A stretch of DNA of 64,000 nucleotides from Edaphobacter sp. 4G125 (GCF_014274685.1 NZ_CP060393.1:1857501-1921500); one strand, 5' to 3'. Shown: positions 54,087-62,566, numbered from the stretch's first letter. Translations and numbers: made by a program. Notes: generated by a model from the sequence alone, not told the origin.

Positions 54087-56480
54087 ATGGGTCGCGGTAA
54101 GAATTTTTCTCATCTCTGGATCGCCTCGCGCGCCGCTCAGGCGCTTCCCGCTCTCTTCTTGACTGTTCTCTTCAGCGCCTCGGTGGCCCATGCGCAGTCC
54201 GCCAAGACATTAGATAAACGGGGCCAGGACGCCGAAGCTCGCCATGACTACGACGCCGCCTACGAAGACTATCGCCAGGCCATGATCAAAAGCCCGAAGG
54301 ACATGCGCTATCGGGCCCACTTCGAGTTGATGCGTTTCCAAGCGGCCGTATCGCACGTTGACCGCGGGCGCGTCCTCCGTCAGAATGGCGACCTTCAAGG
54401 GGCCTACAACGAGTTCACTCGCGCGATTGCTATTGATGGAGGCAATCAGACCGCCCAGCAGGAACTCGACCAGGTTAAAAAGGAAATTGCAGTGCAGCTT
54501 TCGGCTGCACCGCTCCAGAATCCACAGGCTAGTCTCCCTGAGACCTCCGATCTGGCGACCATTGCGGGACCGATCACGCTCAGGCCTGTCTCGAACGATC
54601 CCATCACGCTCCATATGGTGGAAGATGTCCGCAACGTCTATCAGGCCATCGGCAAACTTGCCGGCCTCAACGTCATCTTCGACCCTGACTATACCTCTAA
54701 ACGTATTCCAGTTGACCTGGTGAACGTCAGCCTCGCAGATGCGCTTCGCATCGTAGGAACTGTCTCTGGGACTTTCTATAAGCCGGTGACATCGAACACC
54801 ATCTTTGTCGCGCAGAACAATCCCACCAAGCGCCGCGACCTCGACGACCTTGCCGTCCAGACCTTCTATCTCACCAATGCCAGCCAGCAGGCTGATGCCA
54901 ACGAAGTCCTCACGGCGCTACGCAATCTTCTCGACCAAAGCTCCAAAGTCACTCTTGTCCCCAGCCAGAATGCAATCGTGGTGCGTGCTACGCCCGATCA
55001 GCTGTTGCTTGCCCAGAAGCTGATGAACGATCTTGACCGCGCCCGGCCTGAGGTCACCGTCGACGTAGCAATCCTCCAGGTGAATCGCGACAAATTACGG
55101 AAGCTCGGCATCACCCTGCCACAGTCCATCACCATTACTCCGCAGGCTTCGCCCAGCACCTCCAGTAGCAGCTCGTCCTCCAGTAGTAGTGGAAGCACTA
55201 CGCCGAATAGCTTCACGCTCAACACGCTGGGCAATATGAATGCCACGAACTTCGGTGTCACAATTCCTGCCGGGACCTTGGATGCTCTTCTGACAGACAG
55301 CGACACCCGCATCCTGCAGAATCCTCGCATCCGCGCTACCGATGGGCAGAAGGCTTCACTCAAGATTGGCCAGAAGATTCCCATTGCCACTGGTTCGTAC
55401 AACGCGGGCGTAGCTACGGGTGTTGCCAGCATCGGCGTTCAGACTCAGTTCACCTATCTTGACGTTGGCGTCAATATCGACATGACTCCGACGGTTCATT
55501 ACGACCGCCAGGTCACCCTCAAGATGCACATGGAGGTCTCCTCCCAGCAGGGGTCCGTGACCATCTCGGGCGTGACCGAGCCTATTATTGGTCAGAATGT
55601 TGTCGAACAGACTATCCAGCTCAAAGAAGGCGAACCCAGCATCCTCGCTGGCCTGGTCAGCAAAGAAGAGGACCGTGGCCTCAGCGGAACCCCCGGCCTT
55701 AGCGAGCTCCCGCTCTTCAAATACTTCTTCGCGTCAAACTCTCGAGAGACAAAACAGAACGAGATTGTCTTTGTTCTCATTCCGCACATCGTTCGTGAAT
55801 CCGTCCTGACCCGTCTCAACCGCCGTGCGATCGATACTGGTACCAGCAACTCGTTTGAGCTGCGACAGGATCCCACGCTTTCGGCGCAGGATGAATTTGT
55901 CGGCCCGGCTCGGCCCCAGCAGATCGGTCAACCGACTACGGCGGCCAACGCTGCTTCTGCGGCTGTGCAACAGTTGATGCAACAGGCACAACCTCCGACT
56001 CCGCCTCCTCCGGGATCCACGACGCCTCCTGCGAGTACCGCTCCGCAGCAGACACCAGCCGCTGGTCAGCCGATCAGCCTCTCCGTCGCGCCTCCTGCAG
56101 GAAACCAGGCAGTTGGAAGTACCTTCCAGGTCTCCGTCAACGCATCCGGTGCGAATGACCTCTATGCTGTGCCTCTGCAGATTCAGTTCAATCCCGCCGT
56201 TCTGCAGTTGGTGAATGTAGACGCCGGAAGTCTTCTGGGACGTGACGGCCAGCCTGTCTCTATCGTCCATCGAGATGAGGGCAACGGCCTGGTGACCATT
56301 TCTACCTCGCGTCCGCCCAATGTTCAGGGAGTCAGCGGACAGGGAAGTGTTGCCACGCTGACTTTCAAGGCCGTAGCGGCGGGAGATTCCAATCTCGCGC
56401 TGGTCAAGGTAGGTGCGCGGAACAGCTCCCAGGCCAATCTGCCTGCGGTCGGCTCACAATCTGTGGTGCATGTGAAGTGA
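54087..56480 (+). CDS. Secretin (GspD/PilQ-like) with C-terminal cohesin-like domain
   Basis: 797 residues from ATG 54087; the frame extends to 53946. Signal peptide (LPALFLTVLFSASVAHAQ), then TPR-like helices (~45-125), an N1/secretin-N region (~170-300, SLADALRIVGTVSGTFYKP and a VTLVPSQNAIVVRATPDQL repeat), and the secretin barrel (~324-570) with SILAGLVSKEEDRGLSGTPGL and EIVFVLIPHIVRE. A Pro/Thr/Gln-rich linker leads to a cohesin-like fold (~663-797, GNQAVGSTFQVSVNASGAND). It forms an outer-membrane gate of a type II secretion or type IV pilus-like machine. The first pseudopilin gene overlaps its stop. Confidence 0.87.
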   Translation: MGRGKNFSHLWIASRAAQALPALFLTVLFSASVAHAQSAKTLDKRGQDAEARHDYDAAYEDYRQAMIKSPKDMRYRAHFELMRFQAAVSHVDRGRVLRQNGDLQGAYNEFTRAIAIDGGNQTAQQELDQVKKEIAVQLSAAPLQNPQASLPETSDLATIAGPITLRPVSNDPITLHMVEDVRNVYQAIGKLAGLNVIFDPDYTSKRIPVDLVNVSLADALRIVGTVSGTFYKPVTSNTIFVAQNNPTKRRDLDDLAVQTFYLTNASQQADANEVLTALRNLLDQSSKVTLVPSQNAIVVRATPDQLLLAQKLMNDLDRARPEVTVDVAILQVNRDKLRKLGITLPQSITITPQASPSTSSSSSSSSSSGSTTPNSFTLNTLGNMNATNFGVTIPAGTLDALLTDSDTRILQNPRIRATDGQKASLKIGQKIPIATGSYNAGVATGVASIGVQTQFTYLDVGVNIDMTPTVHYDRQVTLKMHMEVSSQQGSVTISGVTEPIIGQNVVEQTIQLKEGEPSILAGLVSKEEDRGLSGTPGLSELPLFKYFFASNSRETKQNEIVFVLIPHIVRESVLTRLNRRAIDTGTSNSFELRQDPTLSAQDEFVGPARPQQIGQPTTAANAASAAVQQLMQQAQPPTPPPPGSTTPPASTAPQQTPAAGQPISLSVAPPAGNQAVGSTFQVSVNASGANDLYAVPLQIQFNPAVLQLVNVDAGSLLGRDGQPVSIVHRDEGNGLVTISTSRPPNVQGVSGQGSVATLTFKAVAAGDSNLALVKVGARNSSQANLPAVGSQSVVHVK

Positions 56481-57073
56481 GTGTGTTGCACAACTCGATT
56501 GCTTTTCTCCCTCTATCGTTCCATGACCTTAGAAGGGGACATCTTGAGCGAAGTCATCGCAGAGGAATGACGCAGGGGCCTGCCCTGAGCGTAGTCGAAG
56601 CGAAGGATCCGCGGGGTGCAAATCTCTCAAATCCCGAAGCCGGGTTGACTCTCGTGGAGCTTATTATCGTCGTCGCGATTCTTTCCATCCTGGCGACGGC
56701 GGCAATTCCCATCGCGCGTTTTCAGGTTCGCCGCGAAAAAGAACGTGAACTGCGTCGCGACCTCTGGGAGATGCGGGCCGCGATCGACCGTTATAAGGAT
56801 GCTGCGGATAAAGGCGCCTTTCAGGTCAAGGCCGATTCTTTAGGCTATCCTCCCGATCTTCAGACACTGGTCGATGGAGTCGAAGTTCAGGGAAAGAAGG
56901 TTCGTTTCCTCCGTCGTATTCCCGTCGACCCAATGACAGGAAACACAGAATGGGGGATGCGGTCGAATCAGGACGACCCCGACTCTGATTCCTTCGGGGG
57001 CCAGAATGTCTTCGACGTCTATTCGAAGGGGCAGGGAACCGCCCTTGACGGTACAAAATATTCCACATGGTAG
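56477..57073 (+). CDS. GspG-like pseudopilin with a repeat-derived leader
   Basis: 198 residues from GTG 56477, coupled to the secretin stop (GTGA). The prepilin site is AGLTLVELIIVVAILS with cleavage after G56 and conserved Glu at mature position 5; one N-terminal helix then a pseudopilin globular domain (REKERELRRDLWEMRAAID, YPPDLQTLVDGVEV). The 56-residue leader is far longer than usual, and its first half is encoded by an intergenic dispersed repeat. ATG 56567 would give a normal 26-residue leader but has its AGAGGA directly attached. Two pseudopilins in tandem with the secretin make a small secretion/pilus operon. Confidence 0.82.
   Translation: MSVLHNSIAFLPLSFHDLRRGHLERSHRRGMTQGPALSVVEAKDPRGANLSNPEAGLTLVELIIVVAILSILATAAIPIARFQVRREKERELRRDLWEMRAAIDRYKDAADKGAFQVKADSLGYPPDLQTLVDGVEVQGKKVRFLRRIPVDPMTGNTEWGMRSNQDDPDSDSFGGQNVFDVYSKGQGTALDGTKYSTW
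56520..56612. repeat. Dispersed repeat inside the pseudopilin 5' coding region
   Basis: CATCTTGAGCGAAGTC, GAGGAATGACGC and GCCCTGAGCGTAGTCGAAGC form a block of the kind that is normally intergenic; its reverse complement resembles 20300-20330. It encodes residues ~15-45 of the preprotein. Confidence 0.6.
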
Positions 57074-57522
57074 CCAATTCACCAATTCGTCGTTCCTGGT
57101 TGTCGCTCAGGCCGAATCCGCAAAGCGGCGTGGTGGAGAGATCTCGCGGCTTCACGCTCATCGAGCTGGTCATCGTGATGACCATTATCGGTTTGCTTGC
57201 CGCGATCGCTGTTCCAATGTATATCCAGAGCGTTCGCCATGCCCGCGAGGCGGTCCTGCGCGAAGACCTTCGCACCCTGCGCTCTGCCATCGATTCCTAC
57301 ACGATCGACAAGCAGAAGGCCCCCCAGTCCCTTGAAGATCTGGTGCAGGCTGGCTACATCAAATCTATGCCAGTCGACCCCTTCACCCATCGCACCGATA
57401 CCTGGGTCCCTGCCCAGGATGATACCTTCCAGAGCCTTGATCAGACTGATTCCGGAATCAACGATGTCCATTCCGGCGCTCAGGAGGTCGGTTCTGACGG
57501 GACCAGCTATTCCAGCTGGTAA
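57067..57522 (+). CDS. Pseudopilin (type II secretion-like)
   Basis: 151 residues; ATG 57067 overlaps the previous stop by seven bases. The prepilin leader is 28 residues with cleavage after Gly in RGFTLIELVIVMTIIGLL; Glu5 is present. After the membrane helix the globular domain is REAVLREDLRTLRSAIDSY, APQSLEDLVQAGYIKSMPVDPFTHRTD, like GspG. It ends with SYSSW, similar to the SYSTW end of the upstream pseudopilin, so the two are paralogues. Processed by a prepilin peptidase not in this window. Confidence 0.9.
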   Translation: MVANSPIRRSWLSLRPNPQSGVVERSRGFTLIELVIVMTIIGLLAAIAVPMYIQSVRHAREAVLREDLRTLRSAIDSYTIDKQKAPQSLEDLVQAGYIKSMPVDPFTHRTDTWVPAQDDTFQSLDQTDSGINDVHSGAQEVGSDGTSYSSW

Positions 57523-57551
57523 GCAGGAAGGTAAATGTAGGGAAATCCAAG

Positions 57552-57673
57552 GGAAATTCGTGTGAAAAGTTTTTCCTATTTATTCGGAAGTCCTTGGGGA
57601 TCCCCCAGTCTGATTTAGAAAACTCGATATTTTTAGGTTTTTTTGCCGTTTTGGAAATGGCCACCCAAATGCT
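57552..57673 (+). promoter_or_regulatory. Putative sigma-54 promoter and upstream activator block of PEP-CTERM gene 1
   Basis: TGG-CCACCCAAAT-GCT (57658-57673) has the GG-N10-GC spacing of -24/-12 promoters; a start near 57684 gives a ~40-base leader. About 120 bases further up, 57552-57575 reads GGAAATTCGTGTGAAAAG and then TTTTTCC, almost the same as the block upstream of PEP-CTERM gene 2. A perfect TTGGGGATCCCCCAG-like palindrome lies between. The shared block suggests an enhancer-binding protein; which one is unknown. Confidence 0.5.
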
Positions 57674-57723
57674 ATAGGGTAGGTTGTTCCATCTCTTCAC
57701 AGAGATATTTAGAAAGGACTGCC

Positions 57724-58356
57724 ATGATCATCAAGGCTCTATCACGATTTGCCATGGCTCTCGCTGCAGCAGCTCTTCTGGTGCCTGTCGCGAAGGCTGA
57801 CTCACTTTTTGTCGGTTCCCAGGCCGGTTACTGCTGCTTCAACGTTGACCTTTTACAGGTGGACTCTACCCATATGCAGGTTACGGTTTCTCTTACTGGG
57901 GGAGCGCAATATTTTGTCAATTCAGGGGGAGGAAACCATCCTGGGTTTGCCTTCAATCTTGCTGGCGATCCGGCCGTTTCGGTGACATCGATTAACGCTC
58001 CCTGGACTCTTTCCAGTTTCTCTCCGAACCCTGTGAACTCCAATGGGCCTAGCTTAGGGACGTTCGACTACTACATCACCAACCCTGGCAACGGAGCCAA
58101 CGCACACAATCCTGGCCCGCTCGTCTTCACGCTTTTCAATGCTTCTGGAATCAACTATAGCGACTTTGTTGCGAACAGCGCTGGCTACTACTTTGCTGCG
58201 GACATTATGAATGCGGACGGAAAGACTGGAATGTCTGGTATCAGCAATCCTCCGACCTCCACTTCTCCCGTTCCGGAGCCCTCGTCCTTGGCGCTTTTGG
58301 GAACAGGGATCATTGGAGCTGCTGGTTTTGTTCGCCGTAAACTGCTTCACTCCTAA
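57724..58356 (+). CDS. PEP-CTERM-anchored exported protein 1
   Basis: 210 residues from ATG 57724 (GAAAGGA upstream). Signal peptide (LSRFAMALAAAALLVPVAKADS) and a C-terminal sorting signal: VPEPSSLALLGTGIIG, a hydrophobic helix and an RRK basic end. The ~160-residue middle is Gly/Asn/Ser-rich beta-type sequence (GGGNHPGFAFNLAGDP, GLTGTFDYYITNPGN-like) with one early CC pair. Exosortase cleaves after the PEP motif and moves such proteins to the outer surface or matrix. No exosortase gene is in the window. A terminator follows 22 bases after the stop. Confidence 0.9.
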   Translation: MIIKALSRFAMALAAAALLVPVAKADSLFVGSQAGYCCFNVDLLQVDSTHMQVTVSLTGGAQYFVNSGGGNHPGFAFNLAGDPAVSVTSINAPWTLSSFSPNPVNSNGPSLGTFDYYITNPGNGANAHNPGPLVFTLFNASGINYSDFVANSAGYYFAADIMNADGKTGMSGISNPPTSTSPVPEPSSLALLGTGIIGAAGFVRRKLLHS

Positions 58357-58377
58357 TCGGATACTTTTCTTTACCTT

Positions 58378-58404
58378 GAAGGCCCTCGGTTTTCGAGGGC
58401 CTTC
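58378..58404 (+). terminator. Hairpin terminator after PEP-CTERM gene 1
   Basis: GAAGGCCCTCG (58378-58388) and CGAGGGCCTTC (58394-58404) form an 11-bp perfect stem with loop GTTTT. The plus-strand tail is not U-rich (AGCATT), so efficiency is uncertain. Confidence 0.7.
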
Positions 58405-58694
58405 AGCATTTAACTGGGCTACTTTCAATATTTTGGCCGATGAATTTTTGCTGCAGGCGATATTACTCGTGGCTCCCGCACTGTCGCCTATGCGAGCACT
58501 GATGGTATTACTGCCGCAATCGCAGCACATTGCTCGCTCATCTTCTAGGTACATCATTGAAGCCATGAGGGGCTGGATTCAAAACCAGCGCTTCTCCCAT
58601 TTGTCTACCACGACTTTTCAGGAGCATACTACGTCTAAGTAGTTGTGGCCGAGTTGTGTCTTCCCTGGAAAGCAGCTCGCCAGGAGACTTTCCT
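58405..58694. other. Intergenic region without a supported gene
   Basis: ~290 bases. A minus-strand frame with CCDCGSNT-type cysteines is open here but also runs through the PEP-CTERM gene and has no ribosome site. A segment near 58570-58620 can be drawn as a tRNA-like fold with a UUG anticodon, but the acceptor stem and T loop do not match, so it is not called. Confidence 0.4.
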
Positions 58695-59855
58695 ATGCGT
58701 CCCGTACATCTCAGTCTGGCCGCCCTTCTCGTGCTCTGCACGGTCTCCTACGCGCAGACCAGTTCACAGACGCCTTCTTCCACCCCAGCGCCTCCCCCGG
58801 GAAGCTCCAAACCTGTTCCTGGAGCGCCTACGGCTACTCCGGAGGAACAGAAGGCTGCCAAAGAAGAAGCCAGCAAAAAGGCTGACTCCATCCCTTCTCC
58901 TGGGGAAGCCCTTGATCCGCACATCAAGGCAGGCAGTGAAGATGACGTCAACGCCATCGGAACCCGCAACATCGGCGGTCGCGGCCTTGGCAACTGGTAC
59001 TCCACCGACTGGGAGATCCGTAACGGCAAGATGTACTCGATGGAGATCGAAAAGTCGGCCCACATGGTCACCGACCCCGTCGTCAACGAGTACGTCAATC
59101 GCGTTGGCCAGAACATCGTCAAGAACTCTGACTGCAAAGTGCCCTTCACCATCAAGGTCATCGACTCCGACGAGATCAACGCTATGGCGTTGCCGGGAGG
59201 ATTCTTCTATGTCAATTCCGGCCTGATTCTCGCAGCCGATGAAGAGGCTGAGCTTGCCGGCGTCATGGCGCACGAAACTGCTCACGTTTGCGCTCACCAT
59301 GCTGCTCGCCAGATGACCAAGATGAACTACGCCCAGATCGGCTCGATCCCGCTGATCATCTTCACCTCGGGATCCTGGACTGGTTATGGCATATACGAAG
59401 CAACGCAGCTTGCTATTCCTATTACCTTCCTCAAGTTCTCACGTGTCGACGAGGCGGAGGCCGACTGGCTGGGCCTTCAGTACATGTACAAGGCGGGATA
59501 CGACCCCCAGGCGTTCATCCAGTTCTTCGAGAAGATCGCCGCCCTCGAGAAACATAAACCCGGCACTCTCTCCAAGGTCTTCTCCGATCACCCGCAGACG
59601 CCGGACCGTATCAATCGTTCCGAGGAAGAAATTGCGACCATTATGCCGCCGCGGCCGGACTACATTGTCTCCACCAGCGAGTTCGATGACGTCAAGGCTC
59701 GTCTTGCCCGCATCGAAAACAAGCGCAAGCTCAACGATAAGAAAGATGGCAACAAACCGACGTTACGCCGCACGGGTACGACGAATAACGATCCAAACAA
59801 CCCCAATAATCCTTCAAACTCCGACGATCGTCCGACCCTAGGCCGCAGGGATTAG
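58695..59855 (+). CDS. Exported M48-family metallopeptidase
   Basis: 386 residues from ATG 58695 (AGGAGACT upstream). Signal peptide (LSLAALLVLCTVSYAQ), a Pro/Ser/Lys-rich linker, then the peptidase: MAHETAHVCAHH with the zinc HExxH near residue 193, and the later Glu of SRVDEAEADWLGLQYM as third ligand. BepA/Ste24-like proteins of this group degrade misfolded envelope proteins. The last ~60 residues are a charged low-complexity tail (NNPNNPSN). A periplasmic site is implied by the signal peptide. Confidence 0.88.
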   Translation: MRPVHLSLAALLVLCTVSYAQTSSQTPSSTPAPPPGSSKPVPGAPTATPEEQKAAKEEASKKADSIPSPGEALDPHIKAGSEDDVNAIGTRNIGGRGLGNWYSTDWEIRNGKMYSMEIEKSAHMVTDPVVNEYVNRVGQNIVKNSDCKVPFTIKVIDSDEINAMALPGGFFYVNSGLILAADEEAELAGVMAHETAHVCAHHAARQMTKMNYAQIGSIPLIIFTSGSWTGYGIYEATQLAIPITFLKFSRVDEAEADWLGLQYMYKAGYDPQAFIQFFEKIAALEKHKPGTLSKVFSDHPQTPDRINRSEEEIATIMPPRPDYIVSTSEFDDVKARLARIENKRKLNDKKDGNKPTLRRTGTTNNDPNNPNNPSNSDDRPTLGRRD

Positions 59856-59996
59856 GCTCAAAGCCGGAAGTTGACGATTGCGCCAATACAGATCGCGGCT
59901 AGCTCCGAGCGTTCATATCGGCAACGGCTAGGCTATTGATCGAGTTGCGAAGATGCAATAACCCATTCTGAGATGTGAAGTTGAAGATGTTCGTGT

Positions 59997-60398
59997 TCAC
60001 TTTTTGGAAAACGATCGCACCAGCACAACCAGGTTCCACACATCATCATCCTTTGCGCGCGCGATCTCTTCGGCTGGCATTTGGCCTTTACCGTTCCTGA
60101 TGATGTAGAACAGCTCTCCATCCGTCATGTCTTTGAGAGTAGCTGGATTGGTGTAGTCCTTCATCTGAAGCTTCATGTCGGCGACGGCATCACCCTTCCC
60201 ATCGCCGATTGTTCCATGACAAAGGGCACAATCGTACCCGTAAAGCTTCTTGGCGTGAGCCAACGACTCTGGTGTCGTCTTGACCGGATTCACCATGCGC
60301 ACCGCTTCAGCGGGAATAACTGTCGGCGACGGCCCAGGAGTGGGTTGTTGTGGCGACGATGCGAGAAGTAGCGTACAGCAGAAAAAAGGCTTCAACAT
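59997..60398 (-). CDS. Exported c-type cytochrome, single heme
   Basis: 133 residues from ATG 60398, with GGAGG five bases upstream. Signal peptide (LKPFFCCTLLLASS), a Pro-rich linker, then class I cytochrome c: heme-binding CALCHGTIGDGKGDAV and the axial Met in GKGQMPAEEI. It carries electrons in the periplasm; partner oxidases or reductases are not adjacent. The last residues (NLVVLVRSFSKK) form the C-terminal helix. Confidence 0.92.
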   Translation of the reverse strand: MLKPFFCCTLLLASSPQQPTPGPSPTVIPAEAVRMVNPVKTTPESLAHAKKLYGYDCALCHGTIGDGKGDAVADMKLQMKDYTNPATLKDMTDGELFYIIRNGKGQMPAEEIARAKDDDVWNLVVLVRSFSKK

Positions 60399-60513
60399 AC
60401 GAGCCTCCATATTTGCCGAGCGAAATCTTATGCCTCAGCCGCTCCAATAGGAAGCTTTATTTTTTGCATCCACATTCTTGCCGTTTTCGGAAATAAACCA
60501 ACCTAGGGCACCT

Positions 60514-60690
60514 TCAAAACTCGGTTCTGTACTTCGAATGCGTGTCAAACCCCAACACGCAATTCCACTCCAGCCACCATGCCGAAGAGATTGGGGTGAC
60601 ATTCGGCGTACTGCCTTCATTGCGCGACACAGCCAGCACCACCGGAGTGCCAGCGTAAAGAATCGAGGGATAAATCGTCTGATGCGTCAT
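60514..60690 (-). pseudogene. Truncated flavin reductase-like gene
   Basis: 58 residues from ATG 60690: THQTIYPSILYAGTPVVLAV, SRNEGSTPNVTPISSAWWL, then a stop after HSKYRTEF. The first ~50 residues match the N-terminus of FMN-binding flavin reductase-like (DIM6/NTAB type) proteins of ~200 residues. The domain core is gone. A second frame shortly after (EGALGWFISENGKNVD, ending near 60435) looks like the tail of another, different protein, suggesting that a deletion joined two gene pieces. Confidence 0.65.
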
Positions 60691-60815
60691 GCAGATTCTT
60701 TTCGCTGCGATTACTTCTTTAACGATAGGAATCTTCTCTCTCGACGCAACACTCCGTGTGTAGTCAAACTCGGTTCTCAGATGTTCTATCCAAGAGGCGC
60801 AAATTTCAGAGTCGG

Positions 60816-61319
60816 TTACAACAACTCCGTCTTGTATTTCGGAGCCAGCCCAAACACTTTCTTCCCGAGTTCTTCCATGGCTGGGCCATCCAGCTTCGGC
60901 GGAGCCTGGGTTCGCGTAGCAACCTGGACTCCCACCTCCTCGAAGAATCGTTCCTGTCCGGCCGGAGCACAAATGCAAAGCATCCGCGCAACGCTCTTCG
61001 ATCCGTTATGAAACTGGTGCGGAGCATTCGCAGGAACATGCACTGTCTCCCCCGCCTTCGCCGTCATCTTCTTTCCGCGAAACGTAAACTCCAACTCCCC
61101 CTCCAGTAAGGTGAACGTCTCCTCGAAATCGTGACGATGGGGAGGAGGCCCGCCCCCAGGAGGAACATGCATATCGATCAGGCAGTAACGTCCGGCCGTG
61201 TCTTCGCCATTCAATAGAACTGTGTATGTATCCCCAACTAATCCCAGGTGTAAGGCGTCCTCGACGTCCCTTATCACCAATGCTCTCGTCAAATCGTCTG
61301 CCGGAATCTTCTCGCTCAT
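60816..61319 (-). CDS. Cupin-domain protein
   Basis: 167 residues from ATG 61319 (AGAGGTCAGG upstream; the frame extends to 61349). Both cupin motifs are clear: PPPHRHDFEETFTLLEGELEF with HxH and Glu, and ETVHVPANAPHQFHNGS with His. The metal site is complete, so a dioxygenase-, isomerase- or sensor-type role is possible. The C-terminal ~45 residues are helical (GPAMEELGKKVFGLAPKY). It lies divergent from queF over ~60 bp. Confidence 0.88.
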   Translation of the reverse strand: MSEKIPADDLTRALVIRDVEDALHLGLVGDTYTVLLNGEDTAGRYCLIDMHVPPGGGPPPHRHDFEETFTLLEGELEFTFRGKKMTAKAGETVHVPANAPHQFHNGSKSVARMLCICAPAGQERFFEEVGVQVATRTQAPPKLDGPAMEELGKKVFGLAPKYKTELL

Positions 61320-61380
61320 CCTGACCTCTCTTGGATGTTCATTGAACACCCTCTTTATGAAATATCGCTAAAATAGAGCT

Positions 61381-61815
61381 ATGCCCAAGAAGGACAAATC
61401 GAAGAAGACCACCGGCTACACTGACGATCACGCCGCTTCCGGCCTGGATACAAAATTTCCTGAGATCGAAACCTGGCCCAATCAATTCCCGGCCTACGAG
61501 ATCCTCATCGACGACCCGGAGTTTACCTCGGTTTGCCCCAAGACCGGTCTGCCCGACTTCGGTCGCCTCACCATACGCTACATGCCCAACAAGCGCTGCA
61601 TGGAGCTCAAGTCACTTAAGGAATATCTCTTTACCTATCGCAACCTCGGCATTTTTCAGGAGAACATCGTCAACCAGGTTCTCAACGATGTTGTTAAGGC
61701 GACCGATCCCGTCTGGGCCAGGGTCGTTGGCGACTTCCGTCCGCGCGGTGGTATCTCGACCATCGTCGAAGCCTTCTATCCTCGCCCTAAAGACTCGAAA
61801 GGCCCGCGCTCCTAG
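61381..61815 (+). CDS. queF: 7-cyano-7-deazaguanine (preQ0) reductase, single-domain QueF
   Basis: 144 residues, the short (B. subtilis-like) form. The catalytic Cys52 is in FTSVCPKTGLPDF, with Asp59; the QueF substrate loop is ELKSLKEYLFTYRNLGIFQE, and PRGGIST lies near the end. It reduces preQ0 to preQ1 with NADPH in the queuosine pathway. The start follows a weak ribosome site. No other queuosine genes are next to it. The tail is short and basic. Confidence 0.95.
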   Translation: MPKKDKSKKTTGYTDDHAASGLDTKFPEIETWPNQFPAYEILIDDPEFTSVCPKTGLPDFGRLTIRYMPNKRCMELKSLKEYLFTYRNLGIFQENIVNQVLNDVVKATDPVWARVVGDFRPRGGISTIVEAFYPRPKDSKGPRS

Positions 61816-61894
61816 CTGCAAAAAAATCCCTCCTCTTCAGCCCACAATGGAAGCCAAAGATGGAGGGATGAATCTGCCTTTATGAAAGCTGTTG

Positions 61895-62506
61895 TTATGT
61901 GTGCATTGCGTTTGCGCGACGACGGATCAGCCCTGCCAGTCCAAGAACTCCGCTTCCTAGCAATGCCAGGGTCGAAGGCTCGGGAACGGCAGAAGCAGAT
62001 GCGGAGAATGTTGTTGAAGTCTGCCCGTTGACGAGTTGAGTAGTAAAGGTGAAGCTGCCGGGAGTTGGATCGTAATCTACGACGCCCGTAGCTGTAAAAA
62101 AGCCATTGCCTGTTGCATCGAGACATGTGGCATTGAGGCAACCGGTCACATTGCTGATGTACTCAGCGTTATAGTCTGTCATATGGAACGCGAAGGTTTC
62201 TCCGTTTTCCGTAATAGTAAAAAGTTGGACCGGACTGATTGCCGGCGGCACCATGTTTTGGCCCTGGGTGTAGGGAAGAACACCGCTCAAAAAATTAATT
62301 GGATTTCCATTCGTCAAATACAAACCGAATGTTCCAGTATTTGCTCCAGGTCCTCCCGCTACGAATCCATCAAAAAATTGGATCGTAGAGGAAGTAAAGG
62401 TGTCATCCCCAAAAGCGGAGACTGTTCCTGTAATTGAATCGGCGTGAAGTGCCGTGGGTGCAATAAAAGCAGCAGCCAAGGCAAAGACAGCGAGCGGTCT
62501 TAACAT
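61895..62506 (-). CDS. PEP-CTERM-anchored exported protein 2
   Basis: 203 residues from ATG 62506, with GGAGGTA upstream (frame open to 62584). Signal peptide (LRPLAVFALAAAFIAPTALHADS), a beta-rich middle (TGTVSAFGDDTFTSSTIQFF, PGSFTFTTQLVNGQTSTTFS) and a C-terminal VPEPSTLALLGSGVLGLAGLI helix with an RRRAN basic end. A CLNATCLD pair of Cys occurs in the middle. The same sorting signal as gene 1; probably surface-attached through an exosortase. It shares a promoter-type and an upstream block with gene 1. Confidence 0.92.
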   Translation of the reverse strand: MLRPLAVFALAAAFIAPTALHADSITGTVSAFGDDTFTSSTIQFFDGFVAGGPGANTGTFGLYLTNGNPINFLSGVLPYTQGQNMVPPAISPVQLFTITENGETFAFHMTDYNAEYISNVTGCLNATCLDATGNGFFTATGVVDYDPTPGSFTFTTQLVNGQTSTTFSASASAVPEPSTLALLGSGVLGLAGLIRRRANAMHT

Positions 62507-62566
62507 GAAGGTATACCTCCAATAGATGAGCAAGATGCGGCATCGTGCGACCGTATCGCTCATAAA

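Noticed and set aside
58570-58620. tRNA-like fold with a UUG anticodon
   Set aside because: The anticodon arm can be drawn, but the acceptor stem does not pair and the T loop lacks the TTCAA pattern.
60691-60978. Upstream part of the minus-strand frame ahead of the flavin reductase fragment
   Set aside because: It overlaps the cupin gene in another frame, and only the part after ATG 60690 resembles a known protein.
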